64,000 nucleotides of DNA from Citreicoccus inhibens (GTDB taxonomy: Bacteria; Myxococcota; Myxococcia; Myxococcales; Myxococcaceae). The stretch is taken from assembly GCF_019039035.1 (NCBI RefSeq), contig NZ_JAHNZT010000031.1, positions 37,984 to 101,983 of the forward strand, given 5' to 3'. Position numbers and translations under genes: made by a program. Under the pieces are notes generated by a model that saw only the letters and a list, made by a program, of their open reading frames with translations, did no database searches and was not told the origin of the DNA. This document shows, in pieces, positions 35,336-44,082 of the stretch (the first letter of the stretch is position 1; each line of letters opens with the position of its first letter).

Positions 35336-36823
35336 ATGGCCGAAACCACTTATCTGAATCGCCTCTTCAGCAGTGTCAGGCTCGAAGCGCCCCAGTCCTC
35401 CGAGCCGATGATTGTCAATAACTTCTCCACCGTGGTGGACGAGCAGGCGGTGACCCTGGAGAGCCGGTTCCTCTCCAGCGTCGCGGCGCTGATGCAGAAC
35501 GTCCAGCCGGTGGGAGGTCCCGACAACAGCCTCCGCTTCGACAAGGGGCAGGTGTTGGATGTCATCAGCCGCATCGATCGCATGATCGACGCGCAGATGA
35601 ACGAGATCCTCCACAACGAGACCTTCCAGAAGATGGAGTCCGCGTGGCGCGGTCTGGAAGACCTCGTCGAGCACACCAACTTCAAGGCCAACATCGGCAT
35701 CGACATCCTCGATGTGGCCAAGGACGAGCTCGCCGAGGACTTCGAGAACAACTCGAGCAACCTCTTCGCGGGCGCGCTCTTCGACAAGGTCTACATCCAG
35801 GAGTACGATCAGTACGGCGGTCGCCCGTTCGGCGCGATGGTCGGCCTGTATGAGTTCTCCTCCACGCCGGCGGACCTGACGTGGCTGCAGCGCATGGCGA
35901 AGCTGGCCAACGCCGCCCACTGTCCGTTCATCTCCGCGGTCAGCCACAAGTTCTTCGGCTGCGAGACCATCGAGGAGATGGAGGCCATCAAGAACCTGGA
36001 GGGCGTGCTGGCCCATCCCCGGTTCGGCCGCTGGAACGCGCTGCGCGACACGGAGGAGGCCGCGTACATCGGTCTGACCTTCCCGCGCTACGTGCTGCGC
36101 CTGCCCTGGCACCCGGACAAGAACCCCTGCGACGTCCTCAACTTCACGGAGGAGGCGCGCGGTGACTCGGAGAAGTACCTCTGGGGCAACTCCGCCATCC
36201 TCCTGGCGCGCAACCTGGTGAAGGCGTTCGAGATCTCCGGTTGGTGCCAGTCCATCCGCGGCCCCAAGGGCGGGGGGCTCATCACCGGCCTCCCGGTGGA
36301 CACCTTCAGCCTGCGCGGCCAGGACGAGATCAAGGCGCCGGTCGAGATCGCCATCCCGGACTACCGCGAGTACGAGTTCGCGCGCAGCGGCTTCATCCCG
36401 CTCGTGTACCGCAAGGGCTCCAGCGACGCGACGTTCTTCAGCACCCAGGCGTCCAAGGTGGCCAAGCAGTTCAAGGACCCGAAGGACTCCGAGAACTCGC
36501 AGCTCGTCACCAACCTGGCGTACACGTTCTCCATCACGCGGCTGGCGCACTACGTGAAGTGCATCATGCGTGATAACATCGGTAATACGGCGGACGCGGA
36601 TTACATCCAGCGCCAGCTCGACTCGTGGCTGTCTGGCTACGTGACGACGGTGACGAATCCGGACGACCTGACCGTGCGGCGCTTCCCGTTCAAGGCGAGC
36701 AGCGTCGAGGTGTTCCCCCGGCCCGGGGAGCTTGGCTGGTACGATTGCAAGCTGGCAGTGCTGCCCCACATCCAGTTCGAAGGCCTCAATGTGGAGCTGA
36801 TGCTCGAGTCGCGGCTCGGTTGA
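35336..36823 (+). CDS. tssC: T6SS sheath large subunit TssC (VipB)
   Basis: A 495-residue sheath protein that pairs with TssB. Family marks: FDKGQVLDVISRIDRMIDAQ near residue 62, MESAWRGLEDLVEHT, FGAMVGLYEFSST, CPFISAVSHKFFG, LRLPWHPDKNPCDVLNF, NSAILLARNLVKAF and the C-terminal RDNIGNTADADYIQRQL. Length is normal. GAGGAG ribosome site. It is followed by a hairpin and then by the Hcp candidate. Confidence 0.97.
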   Translation: MAETTYLNRLFSSVRLEAPQSSEPMIVNNFSTVVDEQAVTLESRFLSSVAALMQNVQPVGGPDNSLRFDKGQVLDVISRIDRMIDAQMNEILHNETFQKMESAWRGLEDLVEHTNFKANIGIDILDVAKDELAEDFENNSSNLFAGALFDKVYIQEYDQYGGRPFGAMVGLYEFSSTPADLTWLQRMAKLANAAHCPFISAVSHKFFGCETIEEMEAIKNLEGVLAHPRFGRWNALRDTEEAAYIGLTFPRYVLRLPWHPDKNPCDVLNFTEEARGDSEKYLWGNSAILLARNLVKAFEISGWCQSIRGPKGGGLITGLPVDTFSLRGQDEIKAPVEIAIPDYREYEFARSGFIPLVYRKGSSDATFFSTQASKVAKQFKDPKDSENSQLVTNLAYTFSITRLAHYVKCIMRDNIGNTADADYIQRQLDSWLSGYVTTVTNPDDLTVRRFPFKASSVEVFPRPGELGWYDCKLAVLPHIQFEGLNVELMLESRLG

Positions 36824-36829
36824 TCTTCC

Positions 36830-36845
36830 GGCAGGTACGCCTGCC
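36830..36845 (+). terminator. hairpin between tssC and the Hcp candidate
   Basis: GGCAGG-TACG-CCTGCC, a perfect 6-bp stem with a UACG tetraloop, 6 bp after the tssC stop. It may limit read-through or protect the downstream message. Confidence 0.45.
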
Positions 36846-36865
36846 TTCATCTCAAGGAGTGAGGG

Positions 36866-37447
36866 ATGCCTCAATTCTCCCGTAATCTGGATGTGTATCA
36901 GGGCTTCAACTTCAAGAAGGACAAGCAGACCCCGGTTGGCTACATCACCGCCGTCACCATTGGTGGCGTGGCGCTGACGGCGGACCAGGAGACCATCAAG
37001 GATCCGGAGAACCCGGAGCAGGCCATTGCCGACAAGGTCGTGGCGGTGCTCAACCACTACCTGTGGGAGACGGGCATCACGGACGCGATGTACTTCTCCG
37101 GCCAGGTGTCCACGGCGAACAAGCAGAAGATCGCCGAGATGCTGCTGGGCAAGTTCTCCAACATCGAGGTCGTCTTCAAGTACGTCGTGTACGAGTACGA
37201 TCCGCTCGGCAAGAAGTACTTCAAGTCGAACTTCCTCGACGCGGAGCTCAAGGGCCTGCTGGAGAAGAACGGCGACGACCTGAACATGGCCGTGGCGGAC
37301 AACCCGTCCTCCGAGGTCCAGTCGCCCAAGAACTACACGTTCCAGATCGGCATCAAGCCGCAGACCCTGGAGCAGTCGCTGAACCTGGCCACCTCTTCGA
37401 CCAAGAAGCTGGCGAAGAAGTGGGGCGTCACTGAGACGGCCGGCTAG
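36866..37447 (+). CDS. Hcp-like T6SS tube protein (TssD), candidate
   Basis: A 193-residue protein with a strong AAGGAG site. It lies directly after tssB-tssC, where hcp often sits, and is bounded by hairpins on both sides as is common for abundant tube subunits. The sequence is beta-rich with one helix and is divergent from the common Hcp family: it lacks the usual early GES motif, but small strands such as VGYITAVTIGGVALT and NYTFQIGIKPQTLEQ are compatible with the Hcp barrel. Length is near that of Francisella IglC. Tube identity is inferred from context. Confidence 0.65.
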   Translation: MPQFSRNLDVYQGFNFKKDKQTPVGYITAVTIGGVALTADQETIKDPENPEQAIADKVVAVLNHYLWETGITDAMYFSGQVSTANKQKIAEMLLGKFSNIEVVFKYVVYEYDPLGKKYFKSNFLDAELKGLLEKNGDDLNMAVADNPSSEVQSPKNYTFQIGIKPQTLEQSLNLATSSTKKLAKKWGVTETAG

Positions 37448-37470
37448 GCGATTGAAATCCTGATACACCA

Positions 37471-37503
37471 AGCCGGGAGCGGGTCGCGCATACCGCCCCG
37501 GCT
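37471..37503 (+). terminator. hairpin after the Hcp candidate
   Basis: An 11-bp stem (one bulged A) with a 10-nt loop lies 24 bp after the stop and 24 bp before tssK. No T run follows. It likely attenuates transcription so that the upstream gene is made in excess. Confidence 0.5.
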
Positions 37504-37526
37504 CCTGGCAAAGGGATGATCGCGTC

Positions 37527-38777
37527 ATGCAGCGGTACAAGCTCGCACGGGTCCGCTGGCACGTAGGCCAGACCCTCCTCCCGGAACACTTCACTGCCCA
37601 GGAGGAGGCGCTGGATGCCGAGGTCCGGCTCCATGCTTCCTTGTCGGGCCTGCCTTCCTATGGCGTGGCCGCGCTGGCGTGGAATGAGTCGCTGCTGAGC
37701 GCCGGCAGCCTCTCGATTTCATCCCTCACGGTGGTGATGAAGAACGGCGCGGTGGTGGACGTGCCTGGCAACGCGGTGCTGCCGCCGTTGTCGTTGGACG
37801 CCTCCGGACGCTCCGAGTTCATCGTCTACCTGCACGTGCTCCGCGAGACGACCAGCGCGGAGGGCGTGCGCCTGTACGCGGATGATCCGCCGGTGCTCCA
37901 GCGTGTCCTGCACCGACTCCAGCTCTCGTCCGAGCCCGTGCTCGACGGCGCCGTGGCCTCCATGGGGCTGGCGGCCGTGTCCCAGGACGAGGAGGGCGCG
38001 TGGACAGCGTCCGCGGACTGGGTGCCGCCCCTGATGCTGGTGGGGACGAACCCCTTCCTGGAGAAGCTGCTGGCGGGGCTGGATGAGTTGTTGGATCAAG
38101 TCCGGCAGCAGTTGCTCACGCACATCTCGGACACGTACCTGCGCAGCGACCGGCTCACCAACGCCCGGCGCGCGCTGTTCGAGGTGCACCGGCTGCAAGC
38201 CCTGCGCAAGGACATGATGCGGCAGGTGTATCCGCATCCGTATCACCTGTTTGATTCGCTGCGCCGCGTGTACTTCGAGTCGTGCTGCTACCTGGAGATG
38301 CTCCCGGACGAGCAGATGCCGGTGTACCAGCACGAGGACCTGTCGCAGAGCCTGGGCGGATGGATGCGCCTGCTCACGCGCAGCTTCCAGCCCGAGGCCA
38401 CGCGCTCCACGCACAAGGCCTTCGCGGTGAAGGACGGACAGTTCCTCTGCTCGCCGCTGCCGCCCGAGGTGCGCACCGCCACGGAGATGTACCTGCTCGT
38501 GCAGCGCACGCAGCCCGGGGCGCGCACGCCGCTGGATGGCGTGAAGCTGGCGAGCCCCTCGCGATTGCCCCTGGTGCGCCGGCAGGCCCTCAAGGGCGTC
38601 ACCTTCACGCACGTGCCGTTCCCGTCCTTCCCGCACGCGCTGGGGCCGGAGATTGATTGGTACGTGCTCGGCTCGGGTGAGGAGTGGCAGCACGCGCTGC
38701 GCGAGGACGGGGTGGCCTTCTACGTCACGCCCGCGCTCAAGGGCGCGCAGACCTCCCTCTTCTGGCGCAGGTCCTAG
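37527..38777 (+). CDS. tssK: T6SS baseplate protein TssK
   Basis: A 416-residue TssK that links baseplate to membrane complex. It begins with the family signature (VRWHVGQTLLPEHFTAQEEA), then the beta-rich shell domain, a long helical stalk (ARRALFEVHRLQALRKDMMRQ) and a C-terminal receptor domain with IDWYVLGSGEEWQHALREDGVAFYV. Slightly shorter than the proteobacterial average of about 440. It follows the Hcp hairpin. Confidence 0.94.
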   Translation: MQRYKLARVRWHVGQTLLPEHFTAQEEALDAEVRLHASLSGLPSYGVAALAWNESLLSAGSLSISSLTVVMKNGAVVDVPGNAVLPPLSLDASGRSEFIVYLHVLRETTSAEGVRLYADDPPVLQRVLHRLQLSSEPVLDGAVASMGLAAVSQDEEGAWTASADWVPPLMLVGTNPFLEKLLAGLDELLDQVRQQLLTHISDTYLRSDRLTNARRALFEVHRLQALRKDMMRQVYPHPYHLFDSLRRVYFESCCYLEMLPDEQMPVYQHEDLSQSLGGWMRLLTRSFQPEATRSTHKAFAVKDGQFLCSPLPPEVRTATEMYLLVQRTQPGARTPLDGVKLASPSRLPLVRRQALKGVTFTHVPFPSFPHALGPEIDWYVLGSGEEWQHALREDGVAFYVTPALKGAQTSLFWRRS

Positions 38778-38779
38778 CG

Positions 38780-39166
38780 ATGGCCCGCGCACCGTTCCTG
38801 GACAAGTTCGCGGGTCATGGTCACCGGCACACCGTGCGGGACAGCCTGGCCCACGTCATCCAGAACATCGAAGCGGTGCTGAACACGAAGCGCGGCTATG
38901 GCTTCTTCATGCACGACTTCGGGCTCGGCGGGTACACCGAGAAGCTGGGCACGCGCGAACTGGTGGAGGCGCTCACGGAGGAGATCCGCTCGGAGGTGGC
39001 CATGCACGAGCCTCGGCTGGGCAATGTGGAGGTGAAGCTGCGCGGCCGTGACAGCGGCCTGTGGCTGCACTTCGACTGTGACGGCGTCTTCAACGAGGAG
39101 CGCTGTCGGCTGCGCATCGTCTTCCACACCGTCACGGGCCAGGTGCGAGTCCAGGAGGACGTCTGA
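38780..39166 (+). CDS. tssE: T6SS baseplate protein TssE (gp25-like)
   Basis: A 128-residue gp25-type lysozyme-like baseplate protein. VRDSLAHVIQNIEAVLNTKRG at residues 17-37 (here abbreviated by its conserved helix) is followed by GYGFFMHDFGLGGY, then IRSEVAMHEPRLGNVEVKL and the closing beta strands. The ATG at 38780 begins 2 bp after tssK, and its TGA shares one base with the next ATG. Confidence 0.92.
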   Translation: MARAPFLDKFAGHGHRHTVRDSLAHVIQNIEAVLNTKRGYGFFMHDFGLGGYTEKLGTRELVEALTEEIRSEVAMHEPRLGNVEVKLRGRDSGLWLHFDCDGVFNEERCRLRIVFHTVTGQVRVQEDV

Positions 39167-40812
39167 TGGCGCCGGTCACCACGGACCGCCTGGCGATTGC
39201 GCTCACGCTCACCATCGGGGGCACGGCCCACGAGGTGGCGCCCGGGGACGTGAAGCTCCTGGAGTGGGAGCTCCACGATTGGGGGCACTCGGGCCGCGTC
39301 GAGTTCAACGTCGCGGACACGAAGGGGCATGGCGGCCAGGAGAAGGACGCGCTGCTCGCGGACTTCCTCAAGGCGGACCTCGTGGAGGTCTCCCTCGAGC
39401 TCAAGGCCGTGTACTCGGACACGGCGACGCGGCCCGCGTTCACCTCGGTGAAGGTGAAGGGCCTCGGGGTGGACAAGACGCTGTCCGAGCAGACCGTGGT
39501 GCCCGCCAAGGGCGCGCCCATCACCACGCGCCGCTACGGCGTGCGCTTCGTCGACGCCGCGCGCCTCTTGTGGGGGCAGCACCACCCTTGCGTTCTCTAC
39601 ACGGAGAAGACGCTGGAGGACGTGCTGGATGCGCACAAGGGCGACCGCATCGCGCTGACGTATGACTGGAGCGCGGGGCTGGGGAGCACCTGTCCGCTCA
39701 TCTTCCTGGGGCTCGCGCCGGAGAGCGGGGCGAGCTTCTACGACTTCGTGCTCTGGTACGTGCACACGCGCAACGGCATCCTCGCGTACGACTACGCCAG
39801 CCAGGGCTACGTGTTCCGCGCCGCCAAGGACAGCGCCGGCACGCCCCTGACGCTGCGCGCGGAGGATGTGTCATCCGTGCAGGTCGTCTTCCCCGAGGTC
39901 ATCCGCCATGACGTGGCGGTGCTCAACGCCGCGGCGGAGCATCCGAAGAACCAGGCCATCACCCAGGACCAGGCCGTCAGCGGCGTGCGCCACGATGTGC
40001 TCTTGCGCACGGACATCGACAACGACGTCCAGAAGCGGGTGACGCTGGAGACGGCGCGACTCAAGGCGCGGGGCCTGGAGCTGGAGTTGACGTGGAACCG
40101 GCTGCCCACGGTGGCGTTCGCCCCGGGCACGCTGGTGAAGCTGCCGACGACGGCGGGCTTCGCGGCGGCGGGCGTCCCGGGCTCGGAGACGTTCCGCGTG
40201 CGGCGCGTGCACCTGCGCGCCGAGGCGCTCGAGGCGGGCCCCGACGCGGAGCACGCGAATCCGGATGGCGGCTATGCCCTGCGGTTGAGCACGCGGCTGG
40301 AGCGCAAGGACGAGCCGAACCAGGAGCTGCCGCCGTTCGTCACGCCGCACTATCCGCGCTTCGTCGAGGGCACCATCGTCAGCGAGGTGGGCGAGGCGAA
40401 GGACGAGACCTGGCAGGCGTACACGGACAGCACGACGTCGCTGGACAGCTACAAGGTGAAGCTGCCGCTGTTCGCCAACCAGATTGTCGCGGTGCCGTTC
40501 AACGCGAACCTCCAGCCGGGCCACTTCTACTTCCCGGCCTACAAGGGCGCGCGCGTGCTGGTCGCGCTCGACTTCCAGCGCGCGTGGCTCAAGCGCTTCC
40601 TGGACTGGCGCGCGGGGGCGCGGCTGCCCTCGGACGGGCAGGGCGTGCACCTCCTGGTGGGCAAGACGACGAAGAGCGGCACGTCCATGCGCCACTTCTA
40701 CGATGACAACAAGCCCGTGCTCCTGCTGCAGCGCACGCACGACCAGGACACGGAGAAGATTGAAATCAAAGAAGGCGCGCTGCTGATCCAGGTGAAGGAA
40801 GAGTCGGCGTAA
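39166..40812 (+). CDS. VgrG-like spike protein without needle (TssI)
   Basis: A 548-residue protein with gp27-like and OB-fold regions expected of VgrG: MAPVTTDRLAIALTLTIGG start, a FYDFVLWYVHTRNGILAYDY segment shared with its paralogue at 50587-52506, and a PALYKGARVLVALDFQ-like OB region (FYFPAYKGARVLVALDF). It stops straight after EGALLIQVKEESA, so the usual C-terminal beta-helix is absent and is probably supplied by the next gene. It forms the spike base on which the Hcp tube sits. Confidence 0.82.
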   Translation: MAPVTTDRLAIALTLTIGGTAHEVAPGDVKLLEWELHDWGHSGRVEFNVADTKGHGGQEKDALLADFLKADLVEVSLELKAVYSDTATRPAFTSVKVKGLGVDKTLSEQTVVPAKGAPITTRRYGVRFVDAARLLWGQHHPCVLYTEKTLEDVLDAHKGDRIALTYDWSAGLGSTCPLIFLGLAPESGASFYDFVLWYVHTRNGILAYDYASQGYVFRAAKDSAGTPLTLRAEDVSSVQVVFPEVIRHDVAVLNAAAEHPKNQAITQDQAVSGVRHDVLLRTDIDNDVQKRVTLETARLKARGLELELTWNRLPTVAFAPGTLVKLPTTAGFAAAGVPGSETFRVRRVHLRAEALEAGPDAEHANPDGGYALRLSTRLERKDEPNQELPPFVTPHYPRFVEGTIVSEVGEAKDETWQAYTDSTTSLDSYKVKLPLFANQIVAVPFNANLQPGHFYFPAYKGARVLVALDFQRAWLKRFLDWRAGARLPSDGQGVHLLVGKTTKSGTSMRHFYDDNKPVLLLQRTHDQDTEKIEIKEGALLIQVKEESA

Positions 40813-40850
40813 GGGCCAGAAGTTGGGTCCAGCTCGGAAGGCGAGGTCAG

Positions 40851-41453
40851 ATGGGTACCCTGGTTTGCAAGATCGAGCTGGACAAAGAGAAGGGCATCAC
40901 GGTGCAGATCGACAATGCGGACGATCAGATCACCCAGACGATGCACCTGGACGGCACGAGCATCACCATCAAGGTGAAGGGGCCGTCGGAGACCAGCACC
41001 ATCGTGCAGAAGGCGGACAGCATCGTCGTCACCTGCAAGGACTTCACGCTGGACACCGACACCATCACCATGAAGTCCAAGAGCACGTCCGCGTGGACGA
41101 GCCAGGACACGTTGTCGGTGAAGAGCACGAAGGACATGTCGCTCACCACGAACGCCAAGCTCACGCAGACCGCCACGAGCGACGCGAAGCTGTCGTCCAG
41201 CGCGAACGTGAACATCGAGGCGACGTCCAACCTGGCGATGAAGGGCAACATGGCCGCATCGATGGTGACGTCGGGCGGCGAGGCGAAGGTGCAGGGCGTC
41301 ACGCTGAAGCTGGCGGGACAGGCGCAGTCGGAGTTGTCAGGCGCGATGACGAAGGTGTCGGCGACGGGGAAGCTCGACCTGGAGGCCAGTGGCCTGGCCA
41401 ACTTGAAGGGCTCCATCACCAGCGTCGGCGGCTCGTTGGTGAAGCTCGGCTGA
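40851..41453 (+). CDS. beta-helix needle protein, VgrG C-terminal-like
   Basis: A 200-residue, highly repetitive protein of short beta strands with Ser/Thr/Lys-rich turns (TITMKSKSTSAWTSQDTLSV, then similar units). This is the look of the gp5/VgrG triple-stranded beta-helix. It starts 38 bp after the needle-less VgrG, with GAGGTCAG ahead of the ATG. It is best read as the separate needle of a split spike, to be capped by the DUF4280 protein. No enzyme motif. Confidence 0.75.
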   Translation: MGTLVCKIELDKEKGITVQIDNADDQITQTMHLDGTSITIKVKGPSETSTIVQKADSIVVTCKDFTLDTDTITMKSKSTSAWTSQDTLSVKSTKDMSLTTNAKLTQTATSDAKLSSSANVNIEATSNLAMKGNMAASMVTSGGEAKVQGVTLKLAGQAQSELSGAMTKVSATGKLDLEASGLANLKGSITSVGGSLVKLG

Positions 41454-41478
41454 GCCGAGCGCGAGGCGGGAGCGGGCG

Positions 41479-43122
41479 GTGAAGGACTTCTCGGAGCGTA
41501 TCTACCTCGACTTCCTCCAGGAGCTGGATGGCCTGGAGCGCTTCCGGCAGCGATTCCAGGAGCGGCATCCCGCGGCTCCGTTGGATCGCGAGGACCCGGA
41601 CGTGCGGCGCCTCATCGAGGCGATGGCGTTCTTCTCCGTGCAGACGCGGCACGCCACGCTGATGAACCTGCGCTCCACGTGGCGGCGCCTGTTCGCCGGC
41701 TTCTTCGACTTCCTCTTGGAGCCCGTGCCCGCGGCGGCCATGGCCCAGGCGGTGCCCACCGAGAAGATGGTGGAGCCGGTGGTGCTCACGCGCGGCACGG
41801 AGCTGCGGCTGACGCCGGCGGAGGGTGTGTCGGGCTCCTTCCGACTCCAGCGCGACCTGCGCGTGCTGCCCATCTTCCTCAAGCAGACGGACGTCGTGCC
41901 GCAGGTGAGGAGCGGCCATCGGCTCATCCTGCGCTTCGAGTCGCGGTTCGCGCGCAAGGACGCCATCGACGTGCTCAGCCTGCACGTGCGCCACCTGGAC
42001 GACTACCGCTCGTCGCTCGCGGTGTTTCATGCCCTGCGCCGCCACGTGCAGCAGGTGAGCGTCGTCTATGACGAAGAGGCGGATGAGCACTCCGCGGGGA
42101 GCCCGTGCGAGGTGTCGTTCAACCGCGACCCGCCCGCGCCGGACGACAGCGCGCTCTACGCGCACCCCTTCCAGCGCCTGCGCGCCTTCTTCCAGTTCCC
42201 CGAGCGCCAGCTCTTCCTGCACGTGAAGGTGCCGCCGCCGCGCAACAACTCGTGGCAGCGCTTCAGCCTGTGCCTGGACCTGGACAAGGACTGGACGGTG
42301 GGCCGGTCGCTGCATCCGGACTTCTTCCAGCTCTTCACCGTGCCGCTGGTCAACCTCAAGGCCGAGCCCGCGCAGGTCATCGTCGCGGACGGGACGCGCG
42401 CCGAGCACCCCATCTTGAGCATGAGCGCCGGGCGCGAGTTCAGCCTGCACTCGGTGACGGGCGTCTTCGAGATGACCAAGTCGGGCCTGTCCCCGCTGCG
42501 GCCCGCCTTCCTGCCGGGCCGGGGCCCCAGCTACGAGGTGGATGAGACCTTCGACGATGACCTGTCGTCGCGGCAGAGCCTCATCGTGCGCATGCCCGAG
42601 GCCTTCACCGCGCCTCGGAAGATTGTCCTGGAGGCCCTCTGGCACCAGCCCCAGTTCTCGCCGCAGGCGGCGGGACGCGTGGAGGTGACGGTGCCGGGGC
42701 GTCACATCGAGGGGCTGCGCTGGCAGACGGTGGGGAGCCTCCAACCGCACCGGGACAGTGCGCTGCGCAACGACGTGGAGGCGCTCACGCAGTTCCTGGC
42801 GTGGAAGGCGAAGGCGACCCTGGGGCGCGACGAAGTGGTGGCGCTCCTGGGGCACTTGGGCACGCCCGCCGAGAGCCCGTTCCGCCGGGTCCTGCCGTGG
42901 TTGAAGGACCTGCGGTGTAGTGTTGTCCCGGACAGCGCGTTGAAGGGCACCGGCCTCCGGCATGTCTACGAGGTGGTGATGGAGCCGTTCGACGCCGGCT
43001 ATGAGCCCGTTGTTGTCTGCTTTCTTGAGCAGGTCAGGGACCTGCTGGATGCTTGGAACAACGAGGCAACGGTCGAGCTGAGGGCCTCGGTGGCGGGGCT
43101 GGGCCCGCTTCCTCTGCCGTAG
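41479..43122 (+). CDS. tssF: T6SS baseplate protein TssF
   Basis: A 547-residue wedge protein, partner of TssG. GTG start with GGGAG ahead. Family features: FSERIYLDFLQELDGLERF, HPAAPLDREDPDVRRLIEAMAFFS in the start region, then TRGTELRLTPAEG, LFTVPLVNLKAEPAQVI and SVTGVFEM in the body. About 40-70 residues shorter than the commonest TssF proteins. Separated from tssG, unlike most clusters, where the two are adjacent. Confidence 0.92.
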   Translation: MKDFSERIYLDFLQELDGLERFRQRFQERHPAAPLDREDPDVRRLIEAMAFFSVQTRHATLMNLRSTWRRLFAGFFDFLLEPVPAAAMAQAVPTEKMVEPVVLTRGTELRLTPAEGVSGSFRLQRDLRVLPIFLKQTDVVPQVRSGHRLILRFESRFARKDAIDVLSLHVRHLDDYRSSLAVFHALRRHVQQVSVVYDEEADEHSAGSPCEVSFNRDPPAPDDSALYAHPFQRLRAFFQFPERQLFLHVKVPPPRNNSWQRFSLCLDLDKDWTVGRSLHPDFFQLFTVPLVNLKAEPAQVIVADGTRAEHPILSMSAGREFSLHSVTGVFEMTKSGLSPLRPAFLPGRGPSYEVDETFDDDLSSRQSLIVRMPEAFTAPRKIVLEALWHQPQFSPQAAGRVEVTVPGRHIEGLRWQTVGSLQPHRDSALRNDVEALTQFLAWKAKATLGRDEVVALLGHLGTPAESPFRRVLPWLKDLRCSVVPDSALKGTGLRHVYEVVMEPFDAGYEPVVVCFLEQVRDLLDAWNNEATVELRASVAGLGPLPLP

Positions 43123-43129
43123 GTCATTC

Positions 43130-43774
43130 ATGAAACTGGAGCTCTGGCATTCCATCCTGGCGACACAGCGACGCGTGCGCGCGCTGTTCGACCGGATCCT
43201 GCCCGCTGAGCCCGCGCCAGGGGCACGACGGGCGCAGGTGCGGGTGGGGATGGAAGCGCTGAGCCACCTGGAGCAGCAGCTCCTGGTGGAGCTGGAGCTG
43301 CTCCGCGCCGCCTTCGGTGAGTCGCTGCGTCCCGATGAAGTCGAGGACGTCATCCGGCCCTTCGCCTACTTCATCGACGAGCAGGTTCTTCGCCGGCTGG
43401 CGGACGCGGAGCAGCCGATGTGGCCGCTGCTCCAGCAGAACCTCTTCCAGGTGGATGCGGGCGGAGACCTCTTCTACGACTTCGTGGAAGAGAAGTTGCG
43501 CCGGCAGGACACGCCGCCCATCGTGTTCGAGATGCTCCGCTTCTGTCTCGCCGCAGGATTCACCGGGCGCCTCGTGGGCCAGCCCGAGCGGATTCGCGCC
43601 TTCAAGGACCGGCTGTCCGAGCGGATTCCCCAGCCCTTCGGCGCCCCCGCGGCGCCGCCGGTCGTGCCCGAAGGGGCACCCCCGACCATCTACGACTTCC
43701 CGTCGCACTACTACCTGGTGACGGCGGCCATCGTCGTCGGGCTCCCCGTGCTGCTGTGGTGGAGCTCCAATTGA
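43130..43774 (+). CDS. tssL: T6SS membrane complex protein TssL (DotU)
   Basis: A 214-residue inner-membrane protein. The DotU helical hook is recognised by FAYFIDEQVLRRLADAEQPMW, LLQQNLFQVDAGGDLFYDFVEEKL and FCLAAGFTGRLVGQPERIRAFKDRL. A single C-terminal membrane helix (YLVTAAIVVGLPVLLWWSS) ends the protein, so there is no OmpA-type peptidoglycan-binding extension. It sits next to tssM as usual, with one small gene between. Confidence 0.94.
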   Translation: MKLELWHSILATQRRVRALFDRILPAEPAPGARRAQVRVGMEALSHLEQQLLVELELLRAAFGESLRPDEVEDVIRPFAYFIDEQVLRRLADAEQPMWPLLQQNLFQVDAGGDLFYDFVEEKLRRQDTPPIVFEMLRFCLAAGFTGRLVGQPERIRAFKDRLSERIPQPFGAPAAPPVVPEGAPPTIYDFPSHYYLVTAAIVVGLPVLLWWSSN

Positions 43775-43788
43775 AGCTCGGGTCGAGA

Positions 43789-44082
43789 ATGGGGGGGGCG
43801 TCTCCGAGCGATGGACCGCGGCCGAAGCTCTTGGAGGTGCTGGACACGCTCACGCGCGGCCTGACCACCGAGCTGGGCACGCTGTCCGAGGGCCTCGCGC
43901 CGCTGCTCGCGGACATCCGCCGGGACATCTCGGCGCTGGAGCCGGCCGAGGGGGAGGCGATGCCGCCGCCCCAGGAGCAGGAGGCGCTGCGCGCTCGAAT
44001 CGGGGCGTCGCTCGACGAGGCCGAGGATGTCCTGGAGGCGCTCCAACTCGCCACGCGTGACTCCGCGCGAGGGGCGGGCTGA
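43789..44082 (+). CDS. small helical protein between tssL and tssM
   Basis: A 97-residue soluble, mostly helical and acidic protein (LLEVLDTLTRGLTTELGTL, LLADIRRDISALEPAEG, then a second helix ending ATRDSARGAG). ATG at 43789; its stop shares the last base with the tssM start. No family recognised. Position in the membrane-complex block suggests an accessory or regulator of TssL/TssM; this is inference. Confidence 0.65.
   Translation: MGGASPSDGPRPKLLEVLDTLTRGLTTELGTLSEGLAPLLADIRRDISALEPAEGEAMPPPQEQEALRARIGASLDEAEDVLEALQLATRDSARGAG

Noticed and set aside
35135..37594. An 819-codon minus-strand frame over tssB, tssC and the Hcp candidate
   Set aside because: It is complementary to well-recognised T6SS genes and has no protein-like features of its own.
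40851..41453. Repetitive sequence considered as a tandem DNA repeat
   Set aside because: Repetition is at the level of short beta strands in the protein; DNA units are not conserved enough for a DNA repeat.
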